From Amylostereum areolatum (lineage: Eukaryota > Basidiomycota > Agaricomycetes > Russulales > Stereaceae): a stretch of DNA of 64,000 nucleotides. A program made the position numbers and the translations under genes. Positions 1-10,741 of this stretch are shown one piece after another. Within the stretch, counting starts at the first letter, position 1; the number at the start of each line of letters is the position of its first letter. The notes under the pieces were generated by a model that made no database searches, was not told where the DNA came from, and was given only the letters and a program-made list of their open reading frames with translations. The stretch covers positions 1 to 64,000 of the forward strand of contig SAXG01000032.1 of NCBI GenBank assembly GCA_012932865.1, read 5' to 3'.

Positions 1-308
1 GAGGCCGCCTCTAACACAGCACTAATAGTTGAAGGAGGGACCAAAATATTGCGCTAAGTGAGTGCCAATATCAGGGGACCTAGCAATCTCAAAAGCGCTA
101 AACCCCCAAATCTGCGGGGATTTGAGCACGGATTTTGCACGAGGGTTTCCCTGAGATATGCCTTTCGCATTCTTGCGCGTGCCAGGGTTCGTCAGCTGAT
201 TGGTCATGGTGTCGAACTTGAAGACGGGGTTTGTATGAAGCATATCATCGCGATCGCGAGGAAAGATGAGGCTGGAATACGCCGACGCCGCAGGTGTAGC
301 GGTGCCCG

Positions 309-1148
309 GTGAAAGCGGGCGCTGAAAAACACCGAGTGCGATGGGTACCGCCGATCAAGCGCGGATTTCCCATCTCGACGCGACCCGGGAAGTTCTGGGA
401 TACGAGGCAAAAGGAGCTTCACTCGGTGATGGAGAAACAAAGGTGTGCGGTAAAGTTGGCGGAGAGGTCTGAGGGAAAGACAGGAGTTGAAGGAAAGGGA
501 GAGGTAGCCGTGTAGAGATTGGGAATGGGCCGGTTGTCAGATGAATGGCGGAGGACGGAGACGGGAACGCGGTGGGCGGTTCGAAAAGAGAGGGAGTGGG
601 GGCGCGGCGAGTTGGAGAAGAAAGGCGGTGAGCACTGGGGCATGGAGGAGAGATCGAGGGTTGTCATAAGGGCGGGAAGTTGCTTGTCCAAGACTTCCTT
701 GGACTGTTGGAGGAAGCGAGGAGGGCGAGCGAGGACGAAAGAGGGAGGCGGGAACTTTGTGGAACTGTTGGACGTGCTGGGGGTGGAGTATGACGTGGCG
801 CGAACACGGGAGGGGTGAGTTGGAGAGAAAGGTGACACAGCTTGCGCAGGCACTCGTTGCGGAGGTGGAGGAGCACGGCGAAACCCTGGCTTTGCTGAGG
901 AAGGTACGAAAAGAGCAGAAACAGTTGGAGGAGAAAGTGGAGGAAAACGCTTGGGAGGGGTGCGCGAGGAACGTCAAAAGTTGGCGAAGGAGACAGGGGA
1001 GCATGGGAGGACGCTGGCTGTGCTGGGGAGAGTGCTTGATGAAAACGAAAAGCTGACAAGGGAGGTGGAGAACCAGAGGGATATATTGGAAATGGCCCGC
1101 AGAGAGCATGAAACATTGGCGAGGAAGGTTCAGGAGAAAGAAAAATAG
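309..1148 (+). pseudogene. decayed coiled-coil coding region
   Basis: I do not recognise this gene. Stretches in different frames between about 420 and 1148 read as charged heptad-type sequence. Examples are ELERKVTQLAQALVAEVEEH and KEQKQLEEKVEENA in one frame, then KETGEHGRTLAVLGRVLDEN and LTREVENQRDILEMARREH in another, ending at a stop at 1146-1148. No single frame stays open for more than about 100 codons, no clear splice sites join the pieces, and I find no convincing start. The style resembles the coiled coils of the genes at 8.6-11.9 kb and 27.5-30.2 kb, but the diagnostic PFVVPALL block is absent. It is most likely a degenerating or truncated coiled-coil gene. An alternative is a real gene with poorly visible introns whose 5' part lies outside the window. 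Confidence 0.3.
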
Positions 1149-1352
1149 GTCATTATTGGGGTCGGCGTTTTCGGAGGCGCTGGGAATCGTACATCGCGCG
1201 TACGGCGGGGGTTTGATGTCTTGGGAGGGATTGGTCGAGCGTGGGGCCATGTAGAAAACGCGTGCTCGATATTCGTTGCTATTCATTGTGATACAGACAA
1301 ACGGAAACGGTATACAAGTCCGAGCCACCCTCACCCCGTGGACAGATGCGAT

Positions 1353-2669
1353 CTAGCTGAGATGGGAGCCGCCGTTGATCGATATCTTGAAAAGGCATTC
1401 AATTGAGTGATGGGAAGGTAGACAGAAGAGATACGCACCGTCTGGCCTGGAGCGTGGTTGAGAAGTTCGACGGTTCAAACACTTGCGGCAACGACATAGG
1501 TGTAATAGACTTACCGGTGACGAAGGCGGCTTGCTCGGAAGCGAGGTACGATACGAGATGGGCTATCTCTGAAGGTTGCGCTACCCGACCGACCGGAGCG
1601 CGGTCCAAACTTAGAGGGTTCGCATCAGAAACGGGAGCATAGGGCCAAAGACGTAAAGCACATACGACTGAGGTAATGGCCTGAATGGCCTTCAGGTCCG
1701 TGGGGGACATCTCACCTCCAGTAACCGCTGCAATTGAGATATTCGTTGAGACAAATACAAATAGTCGTTTGTATAGAAAAGACACGTACGAACACCCGTG
1801 TCCACGGCCCCAGGAGCGTAGCAGTTGACTGTGATGCCGTGCTCGCCGAGTTCAAGAGCTGGGCTTATGAGTTGAGCAAGATCTAGAATGTGGGCAAGGC
1901 GAGGACCAACCAGCGGTCTGGGTAATCCCACGGACGGCGAACTTGCTCGCGCCGTAAGACGTAAGATAAGGAATGGCTGACCATCGGGACGAGGGTTAGT
2001 GGTGAAGACCAGTGAATGATGGATTGGAAGTCAAAAGGCTGACCCGACGTCCCTGCAGCCGACGCAGCAGCTTTTTATAGTGCAACGCAAAGTGAGTGTT
2101 AGAGGACATGAAAGGAAGACAGAGACATACCAATGAGTCGTCCGCCACGGCCCTGTGCGATCATCTGCCTAGCGGCATGTTGATAGCAGATTAGCACGCC
2201 ACGCGTATTAACGGCGAGCATCTTGTCGAAGTCTTCCGGAGTAACTGATGAGACGGGTGGTAGTCGTTAAACACGGTATGACCAGAGCACAGAGAGGCTC
2301 ACGATCCAAGAAAGAGGTCATTCGAACGATGCCAGCATTGGCGACCATCTGCAACCAGCCGTCAACCTCATTTCGTCGGGCATGAGAGAGCGAATGTACG
2401 AACGATATCGATCCCACCGAGGGTGTCCACTGCCTTCTTGACCATCTCCGCGACCTGCTTGTCGTCGCTGACGTCCGCGGACAATGCGCACGATTTGCGT
2501 CCGAGGGCCCTGATCTCGGCGACGACCTCGTCGACGCTGTTCCGGGAATGTCGTTTACGCCGACGTCGATACCGTCCTTGGCCAGGCGGAGAGCAATGGC
2601 GCGGCCAATACCACGCGCGGCGCCTGTAACAATAGCGACACGCGGGGCAGTGGTTGAAGTAGCAGACAT
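1353..2669 (-). CDS. short-chain dehydrogenase/reductase, paralog SDR1 (probably decaying)
   Basis: This is a classical SDR, an NAD(P)-dependent oxidoreductase with a Rossmann fold, and in general look it resembles acetoin/diacetyl reductases. Visible motifs are the N-terminal TGAARGIG cofactor loop, MVANAG, the active-site YGASK (YxxxK), ITVNCYAPG, and a C-terminus ending ISINGGSHLS. The start at 2669 places the Rossmann motif about 10 residues in, as in the paralogs at 7.0, 38.7 and 41.2 kb. Introns sit at the same places, including an 8-nt microexon at 1439-1446. Two defects separate it from the others. Near 2540 the frame shifts by one base between VNDIPG and SVDEVVAEI, as if one A were missing. 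Near 1.6 kb the usual intron cannot be removed without losing frame. Two donors (GTTCGT, GTTGGT) are poor. It is either a pseudogene or a sequence with base errors. Confidence 0.75.
1439..1446 (-). other. 8-nt microexon of SDR1
   Basis: The 8 bases GCCAGACG lie between a clear acceptor (CTCCAG) and donor (GTGCGT). They supply the Q-T of the VTG-QT-ISINGG stretch. The other three SDR genes have an equivalent 8-nt exon at the same codon position. Confidence 0.65.
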
Positions 2670-3448
2670 GGAGGGCGAGGATGGGTTGAGGAGTGTTGGC
2701 TGGATGCATGTCCGAGACGCGGGCGGGTATAAGTAGCCAAACCCATATATGCAAATGGCCTGATATACGGGGGAGATCTTGGGGTGGGACTTGTAGACCA
2801 GACCATTTCGTTTTCGAGGGGGCACCTACTTGGTACTAGCGCCAGTGGCAGACACTCGCGCATTCAAATCTGTTCGAATTGACAGGCAATATTCTTCGCT
2901 GACGGTGAACCGGAAGTCTGGGCAAAGGCAAGATGTCAGCGGGCGCCGAGAACTGAAGGGGTAGCCGTAACTGAATGGGTCGCTGAGAAGGTGGACATGG
3001 AGCTGTTAATGGCAGGACATGAGGCGGCGCGCAATTTGTTGCGTCCAACTCGGCACCGTCCTGAGTCCTCGGAAGAAGTCTGAAATCCGGGACCGTATAC
3101 GGACAGAATTCTGGGCGCAAATGACCTGTAGAATCGGACCAGAGCAAAGTCAAATAGTCGATGTTCAAGTTTAAAAAGTCAAGCCGGCTAAAGTCAAGGT
3201 CGTTCTCTCAGAGTCTCAGTCTGACTCTCAATGAAGCTCGTTGGACAATGGCGCCACGTGAACGTGAGACGTTCTTATGTAATCCCAAACGCGAGCGTCG
3301 AGGGTGAAGATGAACATAAGTACATCTTGAACTGAAGCTTGATCCCTCATCGTTCAACCACGACCACATTCACGCCAGCGAACCTTACATCTTCCTTAAC
3401 TATCGCCACCGGAGTGTTTCCATATCAGGGGAAGGATATACGCGCACT
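2670..3448. other. intergenic, divergent promoter region
   Basis: This 779-bp gap separates the starts of SDR1 (-) and the chromodomain gene (+). I see only short shadow ORFs and no repeats or RNA genes. It presumably holds both promoters. No strong TATA box is visible on the plus strand just before 3449. Confidence 0.5.
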
Positions 3449-6400
3449 ATGTCCGACTCCATATTCCCTTCTGACTCCAGTGAACAGCTCTGGGACGTCG
3501 TCGAGATTATCTCTGCGCGAAGACAGAACGGCCAGGATGGCTTCATAGTCAAATGGGCGGGGAGTGATCCGGACACAGGCAAGCCTTGGGATAACAGCTG
3601 GGTTCCCCGGGAGAACTGCACGGATGGTCTGGTGGCCGAATGGAAGGCAAAGGAGCGCGGTGCGTGGTCTCGTTTCCTCGACGCGTCTTGCGGTCTAACG
3701 TCCTTTTCTCTAGCCAAGAAAGAGAAGAAGAAGAGGACATCCACTGCGAAACGTGCTCGTTCGCGCTCTTCTGGATCCTACGTTGACCGCCAACCATCCT
3801 CCGTCGCCTCGTCGGCCCAGAACGCTGTCGCAAGTTCATCTAAAACGAAGCTTCCACCCCGGGCTTCTCGGGTGGACGTCGTCGTCCCCGCGCACAAACG
3901 CAAGCGCGACTCGACCAACGGCGAAGAGCAGATCTCACGACCTCAGCCGAAGAAGAAGCCACGCGTGGACGTCGTCAGCATCAGCGGCTCCGACTCGGAC
4001 GACGTCGCGCTTGTGAAGAAGAAACGCCTGGAGAAGAGGGATCCTGCAAAATCTATCTTGGGAAAGGCAAAGTGGTGGAAGACCCTTTCGTGTCAGATGA
4101 GGACGACGACACAGAGGAGGAGGATGTGCAGGCGCAGGTGCAGGAGAGACAGCCGGTGCCTAAAATCGGTCCTCCAAAGAAACGGGCCAAACAATTCGGT
4201 CCTCAGGTAAATACATCAACGCGGCGCTCGTTCCAACCCATTCATGTCACCCAGTCGCAAATCGTCGCTCTCCGGGAGGAAGAGGAAGAAGAGACGCAGC
4301 CGTCCTATATCCATCCCTCATCGCGACCCGCACAACGCGAGGCAGACGTCAGAGATTCGGGTGGGCCCACCCACGACGGATTTAGGCGCAAGCCCTCTCT
4401 ACTTCAATCCAGCAAACGGGCCCAGGAGCCCCCGCCAGAGGAGCTGGAGGAGCCGGAGGAGCCGGAGGACGCTCTTCAATATCCATCTGACAACGCCGAC
4501 AGTGATGGTGAAGATTCTATCATCTCGCAAGCCTTGCCAGCGCCGTCTTCCCCTGCATCCCCTACAGTGCTTTCTTCCCCTGCACGCAAACAACGCCGGA
4601 GCGATCGCCCCCTTCGGCCCATCCCGCAGCTTTCGCCTTCAGTCTTTCAAGAGTACCTCAATGCGCCGGAGGACAGTATCATCGAACAGTTCTCCACCGA
4701 CAAACCGAGCACGCAACAGTCGAACGTGGAAGATTCCGAGAGCGGGGAGATTCGTGCGCGTGGAGAGGCGATGCACCAAGACTGGGTCGCCCGTCAACAG
4801 AAGTCACGCGTGGTGAACGGAAGGCCTCCGGAAAGGCGCACTGTGGAAGAAATCATGAAGAAACCGACGGCGGCGTCAAGAGTGGCGAAGGCGCTCTCGT
4901 TCATCCCGATGCTTGGGGCATCGTCGAGGGAGAGACTGGCCAGGAACAGTGATACAGGGAGGGTTACGGCGGCCGTGACAAACTTGCAGGCGACACAAGC
5001 GCAGGCAGAGACGCAAGAGCCTGCAGCTGCCGTGGGCACAGCGGAGGATGAGAACGTCAATGAGGCTGAAGTACGCCAACTCGAGGAGCAATTCCTAAAC
5101 CTCGAGGGCGGGGCGGAGGGCGATGTTTCTGATGAGATTGCTGTTCAGGTAACGTTTTCGTCCTCCACGGCTGTGAGTCGTAACTGATATACGAGTTACG
5201 GTAGGTCAATTCTCAAGAGGAGGTCATCGGCACTGCGCCATCCAAAAACACCTCAGATGAAAGCCAGAGCCAGCCCTCTGATACTCAACCGTCACCCACG
5301 GAGCAACTTGCCACGGCCTCCAACCTCCTTCATCGAAAGTCCGAGGAGATGGCGGTGCTGAAGAAGCTGCTTGACGAGAGGGACGCGTTGGCGGAGTCGC
5401 AGCGCGAGGTGTTTGAGAAAGAGCGCAAGGTGTTTGAGAAGGAGAGGGAGGCGTGGAAGGCGACGCAAGAAGGGTGGGCGACCAAGGAGAAGGAGTGGAC
5501 CGTCAAGACCGAAGAGCAGACCGCGGAACTCAAGGCTCTCCAGGGCTCCCTCGAGCGCGTTCAGGCAGATCTGGATAACGAACGCCGACTACGCGAAGAG
5601 GATAAGGCGGCGTCGGAACAGGCTCTTACCATGTCGGGCAAAGCGACGGCCGATGCGCAGAAGGAGACCGACTTCTTCCGGGAACAATACATGACCGCAT
5701 CCGCGTTCGTGACCGAATCAACCGAGGAGAACAAGAGGCTGTCGGAGCTCGCGACAACCAAGGAGGGCCAGGCTCGGGACGGCGTCGCGGGCATACGGGC
5801 ATTCTACGAGGGCCGCATCCGACGACTGGAGGAAGACGTCTCGCGGCACAAGGCGACGGCGGACCTCCTCGCGGAGCGTGGGCGTCGGACAGACGACGAG
5901 GTGCGCTCGCGGGCGGCGCTGGTACCGGAGCTTATGCGGCAGAACGTGTTGTTGGAAGAGAAGGCGGATTTACAGGGGGCCGAATTGGAGGATTTGAAGG
6001 AGGAGATGGAAGGGCTGCGGAAGAAGAACGCGAGGAGGAAGAGGGAGCTAGACCGGTTGGAGGCGATCGCAAAACGGCAGACGAAGGGCAAGGGTATTGA
6101 GAAGGCAAGCGCGGACGATGGGAGTGACGAAGACGGCGACTGCGAACCGGGAAGCGCAGGCTCTTCGTCGAGTAGTACCAGTTCCGACGAAGGGACCCCG
6201 TCCACCACTGTCGGCCAGAAATCGGACCGCGAAGTCCACAACCTCGGACAAGATGGAATCAACGGTCGAGAGGCTTTGCCACCAAGCCCTCATAGCAAAG
6301 CCCTTCGGCGCGAAAGCTGGGACATGCACAACCCTTTCGTGTTTTCTTGTCAATGGCGCGATGGCAAGCAGTGTCGCGAAGCATTCACGACGAGAAAGGT

Positions 6401-6506
6401 CCGCGTTTTCCAAATTTCCGCGATAAAGTTTGGTGCTTACGGACGCTGTTTATGGTTGCAGGAGATGGCAGACCACATGTTTGCAATACATGGTTTGACG
6501 AGATGA
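3449..6506 (+). CDS. chromodomain protein with long coiled coil and C-terminal C2H2-like finger
   Basis: This is probably a nuclear chromatin-associated protein of about 960 residues. Residues about 13-68 form a chromodomain (WDVVEIISARR, FIVKWAGSD, SWVPRENC), a fold that reads methylated histone tails in HP1-type proteins. A basic, nuclear-signal-rich linker follows (KKEKKKR, KRKRD, KKKPR), then acidic and Ser/Pro stretches. A highly charged coiled coil runs from about 5349 to 6090 (LLDERDALAESQREVFEKE onward). The C-terminus CQWRDGKQC...HMFAIHG has C2H2 spacing across the last splice. Introns are 3660-3713, 5149-5204 and 6399-6461. The frame jumps by one base at about 4060-4073, from LGKAK to VVEDPFVSDEDDD, with no usable intron there, so one base seems missing in an A-rich run. 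The combination is not one I know by name. The chromodomain call is firm, the finger is inference. Confidence 0.8.
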
Positions 6507-7008
6507 GATATGCGTGATGCTAATAGGTTTGCTGTATCTTTCGGGACTGCCTGCTCGCTTTTGTTGTTTGTTGTACTCAGCACTTACGAACATTCACACA
6601 TGCTATCGATCTGGCTACGCTTTCTCTTCTGGAGCATCTGACCCTTGACCGGTCGTTCGGAGGATGATAAGGCCGTTAACCTTGTCAAATCCCCGCAGAC
6701 ATGTACAGCTGACCGACGTTCGTTCAAGCAACAGAGCAACGCAAAGCCCCGCCCCGGAAGACCGGGATTATATCTCGTAAGTCATCAAGACGGTCTGACC
6801 TTAAAACACGGTGAAATCGGCGGCATAGAGAATGTCACAATGTTACCCATGGGGTCAAGCGGTACACCGTACTTACACGTTTATTCGGGCTGGCGGCACG
6901 GTTTCCCGCTCAAGAAGGAACAAACGAGGTGGAAGGGGATAAGTACATAAAGTCATCCGCTTATCTCTTCCCTTGCCCACACACCTCAAAGCTTCATACA
7001 CGGGTGGG
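6507..7008. other. intergenic, promoter region of SDR2
   Basis: This 502-bp gap follows the chromodomain gene. An A/T-rich stretch (ATAAGTACATAAAG, about 6939-6952) sits some 60 bp before the SDR2 start and could serve as a TATA element. Nothing else was recognised. Confidence 0.4.
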
Positions 7009-8334
7009 ATGAAGATGTCCACAGATAAAGGCGTCGCACTTGTCACAGGCGCTGCCCGCGGTATCGGCTGCGCGATCGCGCTCAAGCTGGCAAACGACGG
7101 GTACAATGTTGCGGTAAACGATCTGAAGACGATGGAGGAGTTAGAGAAGGTAGTTGAGGAGATCAAGGCCTTGGGGAGGAACGCCTGCGTGGTTTGCGCG
7201 GATATGTCAGTGGAGAAAGACGTAGCCGAAATGGTACAAGTGGTGGTGAAGGAGCTGGGGAGTCTGGATGTGGTGAGTCGCGATCTATAGGTTGGAGCCC
7301 AGGCCCTGATTTATGGGCTGCTTTAGATGGTCGCCAACGCAGGTATCTTGCTGGTGGACAATATTTTAGACGGTGAGTAAAATGCGTATGCTGGTTCCGG
7401 CCCAACGTGCTGAATTGTGTTGAACATACCAGCGACCGTGGATAACCTGGATCGCGTCTTCGGCGTCAACATCCGTGGCGTGATGCTTTGCTACCAGTAT
7501 GCCGCGAAGCAGATGATCGCTCAAGGAAGGGGGGGAAGAATCATCGGTACCGATATCTCCTAGTACTCTCTGGAATATCTGACGGATGAGTTGAACCGTG
7601 CGTGGGGCGCGTGACTATAGGTGCTTCATCTCAGGCTGGAAAGGTTGGTACGTCAGGGCTGGTGCCGATAATGAAGGGGGCGGTCTTTAACTTTCAACAG
7701 GCTCCCGGGTCCTTTTCTCGTATTCTGCGACGAAGTTTGCCGTTAGAGGGATGACGCAGAGTGCAGGTGAGCGATCACGATGACGGACGAAGACATTGTT
7801 TTTGAAGAGTGGATGGGCAGCTCAGGAGCTTGCCAAGTATGGCATCACCGTGAACGCATATGCACCGGGGTACACAGATACACGAATGAGTGCGCTGTTT
7901 TCCAATTCCGCGTTGCATCGCTTGACGGAGATCACCTTCCCTAGTCGCACAGATCAATCAAGGTATACACGCCTCCGGAGGACCTTCGAACCTTCCGAAG
8001 GTGGTACGTTTCTAAGGCCTTGTAATCTTCAATCGAGACGTTAAAAGTATGTTCTGCGCAGATTGAGGAGACCACCCCTGTCGGCCGAGCGGGTACCCCT
8101 GAGGAGATCGCGGCGCTCGTGTCGTATTTGGCATCGAAGGAGGCAGCTTTCGTGACCGGTGAGTATCGCAAACGTTGTAACCGGCGTAACGTTTATGCTA
8201 AACGACCCCGACTTCCTCAGGACAAAGTGTACGTGATTTTCATGTGTTCATGGCATCATGCCCTTCAACTGAGGCTTCGACGTAAACTGATGCTGCTGCA
8301 GATGAGCATCAACGGCGGATGTTTCTTTGACTGA
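7009..8334 (+). CDS. short-chain dehydrogenase/reductase, paralog SDR2 (intact)
   Basis: This classical SDR oxidoreductase acts on a small carbonyl or alcohol substrate that cannot be told from sequence. Ten exons join without a break into 260 codons plus stop: 7009-7272, 7327-7372, 7433-7546, 7621-7647, 7701-7766, 7821-7889, 7945-8003, 8062-8158, 8221-8228 and 8302-8334. The family length is about 260. Motifs in order are TGAARGIG (cofactor loop), VNDL, MVANAG, GASSQ (catalytic Ser region), YSATK (YxxxK), ITVNAYAPG, TPVGRAGTPEEIAALVSYLA, VTGQS and the C-terminus MSINGGCFFD. A second in-frame ATG lies at 7015. No signal peptide is visible, so it is likely cytosolic. It is the cleanest of the four paralogs and served as the template for their exon maps. 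Confidence 0.92.
8221..8228 (+). other. 8-nt microexon of SDR2
   Basis: GACAAAGT is flanked by CCTCAG and GTACGT. It restores the VTG-QS-MSINGG motif and keeps phase. Without it the reading frame is lost. Confidence 0.8.
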
Positions 8335-8578
8335 AATGAAGGAAGGAGTGTAGCCTTCCCCCATGTAGTTTTGCTGCTTATGGATGCAAGGATTTGTGCG
8401 GCTTTGACGACCCGCCAGCGTTGAGACGTTGAAACCACGCGTCAGTCACGTGGGCGTGTTTGCCAGCGCTCAGTCCACTGTCCAGTGCTCATTACGTCAC
8501 AACCTTAGCCTTTGTGTCTTGGACTCTTGAAGACCTTCCTCGTTGACCACGACCACTTGGTCACCCCCAGCAGCATCC

Positions 8579-10554
8579 ATGCACATGGCGAACAACACAT
8601 CTTGCGCGATCTCGGATATCGACATTGTCCTACGCATCGTCTACAGGGGCAGTAAGCTCTCACTCGTGCGCGACCACGAACATGTTCCCACTATATTGGA
8701 CGCCGTGAACCTCCTGGACAATCTTCATGCGCTCGGGATTCCCCAACCTCGCACGGCGAATATCTCGAAGCCGAATCGATTATCTAACTGCCTGGATATC
8801 GCATGGTTTCATCCGGACACAAAGGTACCGCCTACACTTCCTTATTGCACAGGTACGAGTCTGGATAAGGACGCTGACTCGACCTTTGTGGTGCTGGGCA
8901 GGAAGTTCGAGGGGCATTAGAGGATTTATTTTGTTATTTGGCACCACGAGATATTGAAGGGATGGAAATGTCAGTACCTCTCCCCTCCTTTTAAGCTTCA
9001 GGTGCAGCCACTGAAATTGTCTGAACAGTAGAGCTATATATGTGTGCGCTGCACCCCGTCCCTCGCCCCTTCCTTTTGCTCACGAGTCTGTTTCAGACAC
9101 TTTCTACCCCCATTCTCTGGAGGAGTGCCGTCCGAGAAGCGAGCTGACCTCCACCTGTCCGCGACGATCCATGATCCATCTTCGAGTTCCAGAAGTAGTT
9201 CATCGTCCCCATCTTCCCATCGCAGACGCCGAAAGCCGCATCGACTTCCCACACTCTACTACAACCCTTTCACGTCCCATCGACGGCACGACCAAGGGGT
9301 TTCTTCATCAAAACTGCATTACACCTCTCGCACTCCTTCCTTGTCGCCGCCGTGGTCCTCTAACCGGGAGAAGTTTCCGGCGAACGCTCGAATTGGCCTG
9401 GGTCGAGGAATGTACGCGTTCTCACCGCCGCGTACTCCCTCCCCAGGCCCACGGATGTCGCCTCCTCACAGACCTCGAAGGGTGTATGAATCGGCTTCCC
9501 CTCTGGGGCTGGATAGCCGGATATTTTGGACTATGGGGTGCCATCGCGAGGGGCTACACCACAGAGGTTTCTTCACGGGGCGGGTGAGGCGCATACTCCA
9601 TATCATACTCCTCCACCTTCGATTGGGTCAGACGAACATCAAGATGTATCATCTGAACAAATGCGTTCAACCGCACATCGTGAGCTTCTTCGTCCACTTT
9701 CCACGATACGACCTTTCCTCTATCTTATAAATCGTTGTCAATGTACGACAGACTTACCCACTCTGCCTCCTTAGGAGCCGTGGCCGAACTCGACGAGCAC
9801 GCATCCTCACGGGCCAGCTATAAGACTCTATCTCCTGTGGCTTCGTCAAGCTCTGCAAGCACGTCTGACCGGCCCAATTTATTGTCGCCGGAATCCAAGC
9901 CAGAAGGAAAGGAGATACGAATGGAAAGAGAGTCACAGGCGCTGACCGAGAAAGGTTCGTCACTAAGACGAGAGTCAGCAACCGTGAATGCGGGAGCGTG
10001 TGAAGAGGTGCGTATCTTCTTCAGTTCAAGAATGAAGCCCTCTTCTAACGGGACGTGGAATTTATTGGTGCAGGTGGGCTCCCCCGAAGCGGCATCTACT
10101 CTACAGTTGCAGCTCGCAGATGCTTTAGGGAAGATTCGTTCTCAGCATGAGAAAATTGAAACGCTAGGTAGGGCACTTGATGATGCAAGAGCGGATGCCA
10201 CCAAGGCGGGGGAGATGGAGATAAGAGTCAGAGAGTTGGAAGAGAGGGAGCGTTTAGTGCGCATAAGGTTGAGGGAGATCGTGGACGCAAACGATGGCGA
10301 GTCAGACGATCTTCTTCGTAAGTTCCATATCACGCTCGTTCGATTCACCATGCTGAATCGCATGTTGATCAGGTCTCTCGTGTGCGGCTCTACGCCGTGT
10401 GCGGATGCTTGAGAGAGGGCAACTCGCACAGAGAGTGGCGGAAGCACAGTTGAGGGATGTGAGGCGTGAGTGTGGCGAGCCGTTCGTGGTGCCGGCGTTG
10501 TTGGACGCGATGATGTGTCTGTCGGCTGCGACCAGCGGTTTGTCCTCCGGATAA
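8579..10554 (+). CDS. coiled-coil protein with C-terminal PFVVPALL block, family copy A
   Basis: I do not recognise the family. Exon 1 (8579 to about 8824) encodes a small domain with DIDIVLRIVYRG, LHALGIPQPRTANIS and LDIAWFHPDTK. It aligns by eye with the start of the gene at 30.19 kb. A second exon from about 8902 reads EVRGALEDLFCYLAPRDIEG. The middle, 9.04-9.73 kb, is Ser/Pro/Arg-rich and open in more than one frame, so its exons are unresolved. The last part is a clear coiled coil (STLQLQLADALGKIRSQHEK, LGRALDDARADATKAGEME) after an intron at about 10008-10074. The final exon from 10373 (donor at 10318) ends ECGEPFVVPALLDAMMCLSA, with the stop at 10552-10554. No signal peptide or membrane segment is seen. 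It is probably an intracellular scaffold-like protein (inference). Copy B follows 190 bp downstream on the same strand. Confidence 0.6.
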
Positions 10555-10741
10555 CCGACCATATTCCTTTCTATATTTCTCGGGGACTTTTAGACATACA
10601 TTTCTTCGCAAGGCAACATGACCTGAGCCGTGTCTCAGAATTTCCGCGATACGCACACCCGCTGAGACATTCCTATCGCAGGGTCTCAATAATTCATGCA
10701 GCAATCCCGCCTCCTTTTCTCTGCAGTTCTTACACACCACC

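Noticed and set aside
9042..9587. 181-codon ORF read as an independent gene
   Set aside because: It lies in the variable Ser/Pro linker of family copy A, overlaps an equally long ORF in another frame, and has no features of its own.
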